Shown: positions 47,148-56,656, numbered from the stretch's first letter. The stretch: DNA of 64,000 nt from Streptomyces sp. AC1-42W (GCF_003248355.1 NZ_QKWY01000002.1:1984001-2048000); one strand, 5' to 3'. A program made the numbers and translations. The notes: generated by a model from the letters alone, not told the origin.

Positions 47148-47223
47148 ATGTGAGCGCAGTGACACCGCTCGTACGCATCCGGTGTCGATTGCGGGGCAAT
47201 TCTCTTTCGAAACGTTATGAAGG

Positions 47224-47261
47224 CGGGGGCGGATCGTGTCAAAGGACACAGCCCGCCCCCG
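47224..47261 (-). terminator. Hairpin after the second conservon's cvnD
   Basis: Outer stem CGGGGGCGG / CCGCCCCCG with an inner stem GTGTC / GACAC, 41 bp past the stop at 47303. A two-part terminator for the second conservon operon. Confidence 0.75.
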
Positions 47262-47302
47262 TGTGACTACGGTAACTACCGTACGCAGATACCGACTTGC
47301 GG

Positions 47303-47887
47303 CTACTTGAGCCGGGCCATCAGCGCATGCTCGACGAGCGTGATCAGACCGCTCTTCGCGTCAGCGCGGTGCCGCGCGTCCGTGGTGATGATCGGGGTGT
47401 CGGGACCGATCTGGAGGGCCTCGCGGACCTCGTCGGGGGTGTAGGGCTGGTGTCCGTCGAAGCCGTTGAGGGCGATGACGAACGGCAGCCCGCTGTTCTC
47501 GAAGTAGTCGACGGCCGGGAAGCAGTCGGCGAGCCGGCGGGTGTCGACCAGCACGACGGCGCCGATGGCGCCGCGTACCAGGTCGTCCCACATGAACCAG
47601 AAGCGGTCCTGGCCCGGCGTACCGAAGAGGTACAGGATCAGGTCCTGGTCGAGCGTGATGCGGCCGAAGTCCATCGCCACCGTCGTGGTGGTCTTGCCAC
47701 CGGTGTGCGTCAGGTCGTCGATGCCCGCCGAGGCGGACGTCATCACGGCTTCGGTGCGCAGCGGATTGATCTCCGAGACGGCACCGACAAACGTGGTCTT
47801 GCCCACGCCGAACCCACCGGCCACGACGATCTTCGCCGAGGTGGTGGCCCGAGTCGCCGCGCCGCCGTTAGAGCTTGCGAAGTCCAC
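47303..47887 (-). CDS. cvnD: Conservon GTP-binding protein CvnD (second conservon)
   Basis: 194 residues, differing from the first CvnD at only a handful of positions; same P-loop GGFGVGKTTF and LFGTPGQDRFWF. GTG 47887, overlapping cvnC by 20 bp. The near identity contrasts with strongly diverged CvnA partners, so either the GTPase is tightly constrained or the genes have exchanged sequence. Confidence 0.93.
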   Translation of the reverse strand: MDFASSNGGAATRATTSAKIVVAGGFGVGKTTFVGAVSEINPLRTEAVMTSASAGIDDLTHTGGKTTTTVAMDFGRITLDQDLILYLFGTPGQDRFWFMWDDLVRGAIGAVVLVDTRRLADCFPAVDYFENSGLPFVIALNGFDGHQPYTPDEVREALQIGPDTPIITTDARHRADAKSGLITLVEHALMARLK

Positions 47888-48275
47888 TGAGCACCCTTTC
47901 GAGCAGTGTCACATCCGGCGCGCCGCCGGCCTCTCCATTGCCCGGCTGGTGGATGGCCACCATGCCGGCTTCCGCCAGGTCCGCCACGAGAATCCGCGCC
48001 ACACCGAGGGGCATCGACAGCAGGGCCGAAACCTCGGCCACCGACTTGACCTCGCGGCACAGTTGACAGATCCGCTGATGCTCGGGCAGCAGCGTCCCCA
48101 TGTGCGCGGGATCGGCCGTGGTACTGACCAGGGCCTCTATCGCTAGCTGGTAGCGCGGTCGGGTCCGGCCGCCGGTCATGGCGTACGGACGGACCAGCGG
48201 CTGGTCGCCCTCACTGTCGTACGACGCGTGACTGGACGCGCCGTACGGATCGGATGAGGCGGGTGGCGGGGTCAT
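47868..48275 (-). CDS. cvnC: Conservon protein CvnC, DUF742 (second conservon)
   Basis: 135 residues with a short N-terminal tail (MTPPPASSDPYGASSHASYD) and the DUF742 domain VRPYAMTGGRTRPRYQLAI; the C-terminus LLERVLSGLRKL is identical to the first conservon. Placed between cvnB and cvnD as usual. Confidence 0.92.
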   Translation of the reverse strand: MTPPPASSDPYGASSHASYDSEGDQPLVRPYAMTGGRTRPRYQLAIEALVSTTADPAHMGTLLPEHQRICQLCREVKSVAEVSALLSMPLGVARILVADLAEAGMVAIHQPGNGEAGGAPDVTLLERVLSGLRKL

Positions 48276-48405
48276 GAATCCTCCGGGCGTGACAGCAGGG
48301 TGTCGGCTTGCCGTCTGAAGGGGCCGGTGGGGGGCTGTAAACGGCCGGACGGGCGAGGGTTGAGTCTTCCTTGATTGATCGTCTGTGTCACTGGTTCACG
48401 GTCGC

Positions 48406-48828
48406 CTAGTGGAGCAGGCTGCCCTGGAGCTCCGCACGGAGGTCCGGGGTCAGGACGGTTCCCGCCCGGTCCACCAGCAGCGCCATCTCGTAGCCGACCA
48501 GGCCGATGTCGGCGTCCGGGTGGGCCAGCACGGCCAGCGAGGAGCCGTCCGAGATGGACATCAGGAACAGGAAGCCCCGTTCCATCTCGACCACGGTCTG
48601 GCTGACGGCGCCGCCCTCGAAGATCCGGGAGGCACCCGCCGTCAGCGAGGTCAGTCCGGACGCGACGGCCGCCAGCTGGTCGGCGCGGTCGCGCGGGAAA
48701 CCTTCGGACATCGCCAGCAGCAGACCATCCGCCGAGACCACCACCGTGTGCGACACCCCTGGGGTGTTGTCCACGAAGTTGGTGATCAGCCAGTTCAGAT
48801 TCTGCGCGGCCTGACTCATCGGGCTCAA
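48406..48828 (-). CDS. cvnB: Conservon roadblock/LC7 protein CvnB (second conservon)
   Basis: 140 residues, about nine differences from the first CvnB. The start aligned with the first conservon is TTG 48828, immediately after the cvnA TAG and eight bases after AGGAG, an unusual initiation codon; ATG 48819 is the alternative. The two conservons share this junction layout. Confidence 0.91.
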   Translation of the reverse strand: MSPMSQAAQNLNWLITNFVDNTPGVSHTVVVSADGLLLAMSEGFPRDRADQLAAVASGLTSLTAGASRIFEGGAVSQTVVEMERGFLFLMSISDGSSLAVLAHPDADIGLVGYEMALLVDRAGTVLTPDLRAELQGSLLH

Positions 48829-51800
48829 CTAACGCTCCTCATGGTGAGTAGGGCCGAGGGGGAAACTTCCGGTCTGGCCGCTCCCCGCCTGGCGCCCCTG
48901 CTGGATGCCCCGGCGGAGATTGGTCAGACGCCCGCGTACATCATCGGGCGCCCGCGAGACCTGCGGGCCGGACTGATGGTCCTGCTGCTGGGCGGTACCG
49001 GGCACCAGGTTGGCGCGCGGGACCCGCCGAGGCAGACCGGATGTGGTGATTCCGCCCGCTGCGGGCTTCTTCACACGCTCCGCCTGCCGGACGATCTCGT
49101 CGTTCGGCGAGGCGCGCCAGGCGCTCGTCGCACCGCTGTCCCCGAGCGTCCGCTGCGGCTGCGGCGCGGGAGCCGGCGGCTCCTGCACGGGCTGCGACGG
49201 GAACTCCTGGGACCGCTCCGGTGCGGCGGGCGGCTGCTGCGGGGCACCCGGCTGCGGACCGCGGAACCAGTTGGTCTCCAGCGTGTCGTACAGCGGGGTG
49301 CGGCCGTCGCCGGGCCCGGAGGCCGGCGGCAGCGCTTCGGGCTGCTGCGGCTGCTGCGGCAGCGCCGGACGGAACGGGGCCTCGGGGGCCGGGGCCGCCA
49401 TGGGCGGACGCGGCGCGCCGAAGTCCTGCCCGTCGCGCGGCCGGGGCGCCGGCTGCTGCGGGGCGCCGAAGTCCGGACGGGCGAACTGCGAGGTGCTCGT
49501 CAGGTCCGGGCTCTGCGGGCCGTTGCCGTACGAGCCGGTGTGCGGCTGCGGCTGCTGCTGCGGGCCGTTCGGCCGGCCGGGCGCCGGGGCCGAGAAGTCC
49601 GGCCGGGCGAACTCCGCCGTGGCACCGGGCCCCTGACGGTCGTCCGCCGGGGACTGCGGGCCGGCCGGCCGGCGGAAGGCGCCGGTGTTCTCCGACTCCT
49701 CGTGGCCGCGCGGCGCGTCGGTGCCCCAACTCGTCGTCTGGGGGCGCTGCGGGGCCGGGAAGCCGTTGTCCTGGCCGCCCGCGGCCGGGGTGCCGCCGGG
49801 CAGTTCGGCGCGCGGGCCGCCCACGGGCGGGAGCCGGCGCTCGTCCTGGGCCGGACCGCGCGGCGCGTCGAAGGCACCGCGGCCGTCCTGGCCGCCCTGG
49901 TCGAACCGGGGCTGCTGGGGCTGCGGGTGCGGGACCTGCCGGGCGGGACCGCTCGGCTCGGGCCGCCGCTGGTCGAACAGGCTGGGCCGGTTCGAGTCGC
50001 CGCCGCCGTCGCCCCGGGCGCCGAGCCGGGCACCGCCGAACGCACCGGCGAGGCCGCCGCCCTGACGGGGGCCGTCCTGGGCCGGGCGGCCCTGCGGGTT
50101 CTGGAACGCCGACTCCTGCGCGCCCGGTCCGCCCGGCGGGTTCTGGCGATTGCCGTCGCGGGAGGGCAGCGCGGCGCGGGGGCCGCTGCCGGGCGCGACC
50201 TGGTCGCGCTGGGGGCCGCCGGTGCCGCTGACGGCCCGGCCCTGCTGGCCGGGGCCGCCGTTGCCGCCCGTGAGCAGCCCGCCGGGGGCCTGCCGGCCGG
50301 GCGCCTGCTTGGGGGCCGGCTGCTTGCCGCCGTTGGCGATGTCGACCGGGAGCATGACCAGCGCGGTGGTGCCGCCCGAGTCGGAGGGGCGCAGCTGGAT
50401 GCGGATGCCGTGACGCAGGGAGAGCCGGCCGACCACGAACAGGCCCATGCGGCGGGAGACGGAGACGTCCACGGTGGGCGGCGAGGCGAGCCGCTCGTTG
50501 ATCGCCGCCAGGTCCTCCGGGGACAGGCCGATGCCGGTGTCGTGGATCTCGACGAGCACCCGGCCGTCGGGCAGCGCGTGACCGGTGACCCGGACCTTCG
50601 TCTGCGGCGAGGAGAACGAGGTGGCGTTCTCCAGCAGCTCGGCGAGCAGGTGCACGAGGTCGTTGACGACCCGGCCGGCGACCTCGGTGGCGGGCACCGC
50701 GGCCAGTTCGATGCGCTCGTACTGCTCCACCTCGGACGCGGCGGCGCGGAGCACGTCGACGAGCGGGACGGGCCGGGTCCACCGGCGGCCCGGCTCCTCG
50801 CCCGCGAGGACGAGGAGGTTCTCGCCGTTCCGGCGCATTCGGGTCGCGAGGTGGTCGAGCTTGAAGAGCGAGGACAGCTGGTCCGGGTCGGCCTCGCGCG
50901 ACTCCAGCTCGGAGATGAGCGAGAGCTGGCGCTGGATGAGGCCCTGCGACCGGCGCGAGAGGTTGGTGAACATCGCGTTGACGTTGCCCCGCAGCAGGGC
51001 CTGCTCGGCGGCGAGCCGGACCGCCTCGCGGTGCACGTCGTCGAAGGCCGCGGCCACCTTCCCGATCTCGTCGCGGGAGTGGACGCCGACCGACTCGACG
51101 GAGGTGTCCACGTCCTGCGGGTCGGACTCGGAGAGCTGCTTGACCAGCTCGGGCAGGCGGTCCTGGGCGACGCGGGTCGCGGTGTCCTGGAGGCGGCGCA
51201 GCGAGCGGATCATGGACCGGGCCACGACGAAGGCGCCGACCAGGGAGACGCCGAGGACGAGCAGGATCAGCGCACCGGAGACGATCGCCTCGCGCTGCGA
51301 CTCGTCGCGCAGCTCGCGGGCCTTGCTCTCCATGTCGCTGAGCAGGGTCTCCTCGACCAGCTTCATGGCGTTGATCTTGGTGGTGTCCTGGTCGTACCAG
51401 TTCATGTACGAACGGCGCGAGGCGGGACCGCTCACGGCGGCCGGGTTCTCCAGCATCTTCTTGGCGTACGTCTCCGCCGCCTTGATGTCCGGGTGCCCGC
51501 CCTGCAGCGACGCGGTCAGCTGCTCGGCGTTCTGGCCGGTGGAGGAGTAGATCGTGGTGAACGTGGTGGTGGCGGCGGCTTCCTTGCGCTGCGCGGCCTG
51601 CCCGTACTGCTGGTCGTTGCGGTCGAGGTCGGGCTTCTCCTCGTCGTTGGTCGGCAGTGCGGCGGCGATGACCGCGCGCTGGATCGAGGCGTACTCCTTG
51701 GCGGAGGAGAACGCCGCGAGCGCACGCGTCCGCTTGATCATCTCGGGGCTGCTGGTCGCCTGCGCCATGTCCTGGGAGAGGCTCAGCAGCGAGGTGATCA

Positions 51801-52485
51801 GCTGGCTGTAGGCGTCGACCGTCTGGAGGCTCGGACTGCCCTCGGTGTACGCCTCCTTGCGGATCTCGCGAATGGTGCCGACCTGTGTGGCGATCTGCTG
51901 GACGCTGTTGCGGATGCTCTCCAGGGTCTCGTCGCCCTGGGTGTCACCGATCTGCTTCGTCGCGGCGAAGAACGCGGTCTTCGCCCGGTCGGTCCTCTTG
52001 CGTGGCTGAGTGACCTTGAAGTCGGTGGCCGGGACGCCGTTGGAGAGCGGACCCGCCGTCTTGTCGCGCTCCTCCTGGAGCGCCTGCGCCAGGGCGGTCG
52101 CCTGCTTCGTCATGCTCGTCAGCAGCTGCATGTGCTCCAGCTGCTGGATGTCGTTCATGGAGTCGTTGATGCGCAGACCGCCGAGTGTGGTCGCGGCGAC
52201 CACGGGCAGGGCCAGCAGGGAGACCAGGCGCGTGCTGATGCGCCAGTTGCGCAGCGCCAGGCGCGAGCCGGTGTCGACCGGTCCCCGCGGCGTGGGCGCG
52301 GTGGCCTGTTCGGACTCGCCGCCGGCGGGCGGCGCGGCACCGGGGTGCCGTTCGCGGTCGCCGTGATCACCGGCCGCGGCCGGTGCGGGGTTCTGGGCGT
52401 GCTGGGGCGAGGAACCGCGGTCGGTCCCGCCGCGCGGCTCCTGTTCCGCCGGAGCGCTGCCATCCCTCTTGAAACGTCCCTGCAC
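48829..52485 (-). CDS. cvnA: Conservon sensor kinase-like protein CvnA (second conservon)
   Basis: 1218 residues. Begins VQGRFKRDGSAPAEQEPRGG; two membrane segments (about 95-115 and 405-425) around an NIT-type sensor domain, HAMP, coiled coil and GHKL ATPase (LAELLENATSFSSPQTKVRV, EIHDTGIGLS), then a 500-residue Pro/Gln/Gly-rich disordered tail. GTG 52485 after AGAGG. It is only moderately similar to the first CvnA outside the ATPase core, so the two probably sense different signals. Confidence 0.9.
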   Translation of the reverse strand: MQGRFKRDGSAPAEQEPRGGTDRGSSPQHAQNPAPAAAGDHGDRERHPGAAPPAGGESEQATAPTPRGPVDTGSRLALRNWRISTRLVSLLALPVVAATTLGGLRINDSMNDIQQLEHMQLLTSMTKQATALAQALQEERDKTAGPLSNGVPATDFKVTQPRKRTDRAKTAFFAATKQIGDTQGDETLESIRNSVQQIATQVGTIREIRKEAYTEGSPSLQTVDAYSQLITSLLSLSQDMAQATSSPEMIKRTRALAAFSSAKEYASIQRAVIAAALPTNDEEKPDLDRNDQQYGQAAQRKEAAATTTFTTIYSSTGQNAEQLTASLQGGHPDIKAAETYAKKMLENPAAVSGPASRRSYMNWYDQDTTKINAMKLVEETLLSDMESKARELRDESQREAIVSGALILLVLGVSLVGAFVVARSMIRSLRRLQDTATRVAQDRLPELVKQLSESDPQDVDTSVESVGVHSRDEIGKVAAAFDDVHREAVRLAAEQALLRGNVNAMFTNLSRRSQGLIQRQLSLISELESREADPDQLSSLFKLDHLATRMRRNGENLLVLAGEEPGRRWTRPVPLVDVLRAAASEVEQYERIELAAVPATEVAGRVVNDLVHLLAELLENATSFSSPQTKVRVTGHALPDGRVLVEIHDTGIGLSPEDLAAINERLASPPTVDVSVSRRMGLFVVGRLSLRHGIRIQLRPSDSGGTTALVMLPVDIANGGKQPAPKQAPGRQAPGGLLTGGNGGPGQQGRAVSGTGGPQRDQVAPGSGPRAALPSRDGNRQNPPGGPGAQESAFQNPQGRPAQDGPRQGGGLAGAFGGARLGARGDGGGDSNRPSLFDQRRPEPSGPARQVPHPQPQQPRFDQGGQDGRGAFDAPRGPAQDERRLPPVGGPRAELPGGTPAAGGQDNGFPAPQRPQTTSWGTDAPRGHEESENTGAFRRPAGPQSPADDRQGPGATAEFARPDFSAPAPGRPNGPQQQPQPHTGSYGNGPQSPDLTSTSQFARPDFGAPQQPAPRPRDGQDFGAPRPPMAAPAPEAPFRPALPQQPQQPEALPPASGPGDGRTPLYDTLETNWFRGPQPGAPQQPPAAPERSQEFPSQPVQEPPAPAPQPQRTLGDSGATSAWRASPNDEIVRQAERVKKPAAGGITTSGLPRRVPRANLVPGTAQQQDHQSGPQVSRAPDDVRGRLTNLRRGIQQGRQAGSGQTGSFPLGPTHHEER

Positions 52486-52719
52486 TAGCGTCGCAACCTC
52501 TGGACCAGGCGCTTCCCCGTCGTGAACGGAGGAAACGGTGTCGGCGTGGTGGGGCGTTGGGCCGCCCCCATGTAGGTGGTCGTGAATGACCGGCGCTCTT
52601 CCCCTTCCCGCCGCCACTCGGCGCTGCGTTGCGCCCCCTGCGCGCCGGTGTGAAACCTGCGGCGGTGCGTGGAATTTCAGCACAGTGGCGGATCTCCAAC
52701 AAGGGCCAGGTACCGTGCT

Positions 52720-52754
52720 GTGACCTGGGTGACACCCTGTGACGGACACGTGAC
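52720..52754. repeat. Four phased GTGAC repeats upstream of the second conservon
   Basis: GTGAC begins at 52720, 52729, 52739 and 52750, spacings 9, 10 and 11 bp, about one helical turn. It lies 235 bp before cvnA in a 586-bp gap. The same gap has a GTGAG-CAAA-CTCAC inverted repeat at 52925-52938 and is otherwise without clear features. Confidence 0.55.
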
Positions 52755-53071
52755 AAGCGGTATGGGCGGTTCTGGGGCATGCCGGACTATTGGGTGCGAG
52801 CCTCCTCGGAGGTGAGGGTGTCCCAGTCGCCATGATCAGGAGCGGAATGACAGGTTCAGGGGTGACATGTCCGTTTTGGTGGTCCAGACCATGTGTCCGA
52901 ATTGGGGTCATTGTCGGGGTGTTGGTGAGCAAACTCACACAAAGGTCGCGTCGATTTTCAGCCACCGGCAGGGAATTACATGTTTGGCCGCACGCTTTAC
53001 TGGGGCGGCGGAACCGACAACCGGCGCCCTCTCGGACGAGCGGCGCCCCGACGACAGGGCCTGTACGGCAG

Positions 53072-53251
53072 ATGAACTCCACGAACCTCGCCAACCCCCG
53101 GCGCACCACGCTCGCCCACCTCGAGGACGCCGGGTCGCTGCAGACCGCGGAACTCCGTGAGCACGCGGTCCAGCTGCCCGCGCAGACCGCGAACCCCCGC
53201 CGCACGATCCTGATGACGGCCCCGGCCGCCACCCCGCCCGCCGCGGAGTAG
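53072..53251 (+). CDS. Small hypothetical protein (59 aa) with repeated NPRRT motif
   Basis: 59 residues starting MNSTNLANPRRTTLAHLEDA. NPRRT appears twice (about residues 8-12 and 42-46), followed by TTLAHL and TILMTA, so two related halves are joined by a helix (LQTAELREHAV). No signal or Cys. The ribosome site is weak. It is divergent from the second conservon and precedes the FAH-family gene; function unknown. Confidence 0.6.
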   Translation: MNSTNLANPRRTTLAHLEDAGSLQTAELREHAVQLPAQTANPRRTILMTAPAATPPAAE

Positions 53252-53370
53252 CGCCATCGCACGGGGACGCCCCTCACGCGCCGCCCGCTCCGTCCCCACC
53301 GGGCGAAGAGCTAGCCTGGAGCGGCAAGGTTTTCAGGCACCCAGCAAGCAGTGAGGGGCGACAGCAACCC

Positions 53371-54147
53371 GTGCGCATCGCCAGGTTCTCCATCGACGGC
53401 AATGTCGCCTTCGGCGCGGTCGAGGGCGACGGGCCCGACGGTCTCGTCCTCGACATCATCAAGGGCATCCCGTACTCCGGGTTCGAGCTCTCCGGGACCA
53501 AGGTCCCGCTGAACAAGGTGCGGCTGCTGCCGCCCGTGCTCCCCAACAAGGTCGTGGCCATCGGCCGCAACTACGCGGAGCACGCCGCCGAACTCGGCCA
53601 CGAGGTCCCCGACGTCCCCGTCGCCTTCCTCAAGCCCACCACCTCGGTGATCGGCTCCGGCGACGCCATCGAGTACCCCTCCTTCTCCGACGAGGTCCAC
53701 CACGAGGCCGAGCTGGCCGTGGTCATCGGCCGGATGTGCCGCGAAGTGCCGCGCGAGCGGGTCAAGGACGTCGTCTTCGGCTACACCTGCGCCAACGACG
53801 TCACCGCCCGTGACGCCCAGAAGCGCGAGAAGCAGTGGGCGCGGGCCAAGGGCTTCGACACCTCCTGCCCCCTCGGCCCCTGGGTGGAGACCGACCTCGA
53901 CCCCCGCGACCTCGCCATCCAGGCCACCGTCAACGGCGAGCAACGCCAGCTCGGCCGGACGAGCGACATGATCCGGAGCATCGAGGACCTGGTCGTCCAC
54001 ATCACGGAAGCCATGACGCTGCTTCCGGGCGACGTGATCCTCACCGGCACTCCGGCGGGGGTCGGACCCCTCCACGTCGGCGACGAGGTCGCCGTCACCA
54101 TCGAAGGCATCGGCACTCTCACCAACAAGGTGATCAAGCGTGGCTAA
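53371..54147 (+). CDS. Fumarylacetoacetate hydrolase (FAH) family protein
   Basis: 258 residues. The FAH fold is shown by AIGRNYAEHAAELGHEVP, FLKPTTSVIGSGD, the metal ligands in HHEAELAVVIG and GYTCANDVTARD, and ILTGTPAGVGPL near the C-terminus. Members cleave or isomerise acyl-pyruvate-type compounds; the substrate here is unknown. GTG 53371. The end overlaps gltX by eight bases, so the pair is translationally coupled. Confidence 0.93.
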   Translation: MRIARFSIDGNVAFGAVEGDGPDGLVLDIIKGIPYSGFELSGTKVPLNKVRLLPPVLPNKVVAIGRNYAEHAAELGHEVPDVPVAFLKPTTSVIGSGDAIEYPSFSDEVHHEAELAVVIGRMCREVPRERVKDVVFGYTCANDVTARDAQKREKQWARAKGFDTSCPLGPWVETDLDPRDLAIQATVNGEQRQLGRTSDMIRSIEDLVVHITEAMTLLPGDVILTGTPAGVGPLHVGDEVAVTIEGIGTLTNKVIKRG

Positions 54148-55612
54148 CGCAGCTGTACGAGTACGTTTCTGTCCCTCCCCGACCGGCAACCCCCATGTCG
54201 GCCTGGTCCGGACTGCCCTCTTCAACTGGGCGTTCGCCCGGCACCACCAGGGCACCCTGGTCTTCCGCATCGAGGACACCGACGCCGCCCGCGACTCCGA
54301 GGAGTCCTACGAGCAGCTCCTCGACGCCATGCGCTGGCTCGGCCTCGACTGGGACGAGGGCCCCGAGGTCGGCGGCCCGCACGGCCCCTACCGCCAGTCG
54401 CAGCGGATGGACATCTACAAGGACGTCGCCGACAAGCTCCTGGCCGGCGGCTACGCGTACCCCTGCTACTGCACCACGGAGGAGCTGGACACCCGCCGCG
54501 ACGCCGCCCGCGCCGCCGGCCGCCCCTCCGGCTACGACGGCCACTGCCGTGATCTCACCGCCGAGCGGAAGGCCGCGTACGAGGCCGAGGGCCGCGCGTC
54601 GATCGTCCGGTTCCGGATGCCCGACGAGGCGATCACCTTCACCGACCTGGTCCGCGGCGACATCACCGTGCAGCCGGAGAACGTCCCGGACTACGGCATC
54701 GTCCGCGCCAACGGCGCCCCGCTGTACACGCTGGTCAACCCGGTGGACGACGCGCTGATGGAGATCACCCACGTCCTGCGCGGCGAGGACCTGCTCTCCT
54801 CCACCCCGCGCCAGATCGCCCTCTACCGGGCGCTCATCGAGCTGGGCGTGGCCAAGGACATCCCCGCCTTCGGACATCTGCCGTACGTCATGGGCGAGGG
54901 CAACAAGAAGCTCTCCAAGCGCGACCCGCAGGCCTCGCTCAACCTCTACCGCGAGCGCGGCTTCGTCCGCGAGGGGCTGCTCAACTACCTCTCGCTGCTG
55001 GGCTGGTCCATCGCCGAGGACCGCGACATCTTCGACATCGACGAGATGGTCGCCGCCTTCGACATCGAGGACGTCAACGCCAACCCGGCCCGCTTCGACC
55101 TCAAGAAGTGCGAGCACGTCAACGCGGAGCACATCCGCCGCATGGACGTGAAGGCGTTCACCGAGGCGTGCGGCCCCTGGCTGAAGGCGCCGTTCGCCCC
55201 CTGGGCCCCGGAGTCCTTCGACGCCGAGGTGTTCGCCGAGATCGCCCCGCACGCCCAGACCCGCGTCACGGTGCTCTCCGAGATCACCGCCAACGTGGAC
55301 TTCCTGTTCCTGGACGAGCCGGTGCGCGACGAGGCGTCCTGGGCCAAGGCGATGAAGGAGGGCTCCGACGCCCTCCTCGTCACGGCCCGCGCCGCACTGC
55401 TCGCCGCCGACTGGAACGCGGACGCCCTCAAGGCCGCCATCCTCGCCGCCGGTGAGCAGCACGGCCTCAAGCTCGGCAAGGCCCAGGCCCCGGTCCGCGT
55501 CGCCGTCACCGGCCGCACGATCGGCCTGCCCCTCTTCGAGTCCCTGGAGATCCTCGGCCGCGACCGCACGATCGCCCGCATCGACACGGCCCTGGCCAGG
55601 CTGGCCGCGTAA
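54140..55612 (+). CDS. gltX: Glutamyl-tRNA synthetase
   Basis: 490 residues. Class I synthetase with the HIGH-type motif PSPTGNPHVG at the N-terminus and KLSKR in GNKKLSKRDPQ near residue 257. It charges tRNA-Glu and, in organisms lacking GlnRS, also tRNA-Gln for later amidation. Three tRNA-Glu and two tRNA-Gln genes lie about 900 bp downstream. GTG start overlaps the FAH-family gene. Confidence 0.97.
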   Translation: MANAAVRVRFCPSPTGNPHVGLVRTALFNWAFARHHQGTLVFRIEDTDAARDSEESYEQLLDAMRWLGLDWDEGPEVGGPHGPYRQSQRMDIYKDVADKLLAGGYAYPCYCTTEELDTRRDAARAAGRPSGYDGHCRDLTAERKAAYEAEGRASIVRFRMPDEAITFTDLVRGDITVQPENVPDYGIVRANGAPLYTLVNPVDDALMEITHVLRGEDLLSSTPRQIALYRALIELGVAKDIPAFGHLPYVMGEGNKKLSKRDPQASLNLYRERGFVREGLLNYLSLLGWSIAEDRDIFDIDEMVAAFDIEDVNANPARFDLKKCEHVNAEHIRRMDVKAFTEACGPWLKAPFAPWAPESFDAEVFAEIAPHAQTRVTVLSEITANVDFLFLDEPVRDEASWAKAMKEGSDALLVTARAALLAADWNADALKAAILAAGEQHGLKLGKAQAPVRVAVTGRTIGLPLFESLEILGRDRTIARIDTALARLAA

Positions 55613-55627
55613 CCCCCCGCGCACACA

Positions 55628-55664
55628 CCGGAGGCCGGACCCCCCCGCGGGGCCCGGCCTCCGG
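55628..55664 (+). terminator. gltX: Terminator after gltX
   Basis: Perfect 11-bp stem CCGGAGGCCGG / CCGGCCTCCGG with a 15-base loop, just past the gltX stop. Confidence 0.8.
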
Positions 55665-55679
55665 CGTTAGCGTGGGGCC

Positions 55680-56399
55680 ATGCCCATCAGAGCCGTCCTC
55701 TGGGACATCGACGACACGATCTTCGACCACACGGCGGCCGCCGCCACTGGCATGGCCCGGCATCTCGCGGCGGAGGGGCTGCCTCCCGGCCACGCCACGG
55801 GTGACGCGGCGGTCGAGGCGTGGCAGCGGCTCACCCGGCGGCACTGGGCGCGGTTCGCGGCCGGGGAGACGGACTGGCAGGGGCAGCGCCGGGACCGGGC
55901 CAGGGAGTTCCTCGGCAGGCCGCTGGACGACGCCGAGGCCGATGCCTGGTTCGCCCGCCATGTCGCCCACTACGAGGGCGCCTGGGCGCTCTACCCGGAC
56001 ACCGTCCCGGTGCTGGACGCGCTGGCGGGGACGTACCGGCACGCCGTGCTCTCCAACGCCGCCCAGGAGCAGCAGCACCGCAAGCTCACGGTGCTCGGGG
56101 TGCGCGACCGGTTCGAATCGCTGCTGTGCGCCGCCGAACTGGGCGTCGCCAAGCCCGCGCCGGGGGCCTTCCTCGCCTCCTGCGAGGCGCTGGGGCTCGC
56201 GGCGCACGAGGTGCTGTACGTGGGGAACGAGCCCGACATCGACGCGGCGGGCGCGACGGCCGCCGGTCTCGCCGGCGTCTGGCTGGACCGGGACAATGTG
56301 GGCGGGCGGCCCGAACTCGTGCGGATCACCGGGCTCGACCAGCTGCCCGGACTGCTCGCGGGCGATACCCGTTTTGGAGCGCCGGACACCTTCGGGTAA
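55680..56399 (+). CDS. HAD-family hydrolase
   Basis: 239 residues. The nucleophile motif WDIDDTIFDHT, motif II Ser/Asn (LSNAAQEQ), Lys in GVAKPAPGAF and the acidic end VGNEPDID identify a haloacid dehalogenase-type phosphatase with an alpha-helical cap. The substrate is unknown. ATG 55680; GCGTTAGCGTGGGGCC before it has no ribosome site, so a leaderless message is possible. Confidence 0.88.
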   Translation: MPIRAVLWDIDDTIFDHTAAAATGMARHLAAEGLPPGHATGDAAVEAWQRLTRRHWARFAAGETDWQGQRRDRAREFLGRPLDDAEADAWFARHVAHYEGAWALYPDTVPVLDALAGTYRHAVLSNAAQEQQHRKLTVLGVRDRFESLLCAAELGVAKPAPGAFLASCEALGLAAHEVLYVGNEPDIDAAGATAAGLAGVWLDRDNVGGRPELVRITGLDQLPGLLAGDTRFGAPDTFG

Positions 56400-56484
56400 T
56401 GTTCTTCCTGCGCCGCCCGAGCGGGCCGAAAGATCCGGCCGGGAAGCGCAGACAGAAACAAGACCCCCAGGGGTTGAGTTTCAG

Positions 56485-56556
56485 TGGGCTATGGTGTAAT
56501 TGGCAACACTACGGTTTCTGGTACCGTCATTCTAGGTTCGAGTCCTGGTAGCCCAG
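56485..56556 (+). tRNA. tRNA-Gln (CTG)
   Basis: 72 nt. Acceptor TGGGCTA pairs with TAGCCCA; anticodon loop TTCTGGT gives anticodon CTG; T arm GGTTCGAGTCC. CCA is not encoded. Confidence 0.95.
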
Positions 56557-56583
56557 CGCAGTACAGAGCAAGTTGTAGGACAA

Positions 56584-56656
56584 GCCCCCGTTGTGTAGCG
56601 GCCTAGCACGCTGCCCTCTCACGGCAGTAGCGCCGGTTCGAATCCGGTCGGGGGTA
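56584..56656 (+). tRNA. tRNA-Glu (CTC)
   Basis: 73 nt. Acceptor GCCCCCG with CGGGGGT (G-U first pair); anticodon CTC in CCCTCTCACGG; T arm GGTTCGAATCC. Part of the first copy of a duplicated Gln-Glu unit. Confidence 0.95.

Noticed and set aside
53072..53251. Small frame as a conservon gene
   Set aside because: It is divergent from the second conservon and has no roadblock, DUF742 or GTPase feature; kept as an independent small gene.
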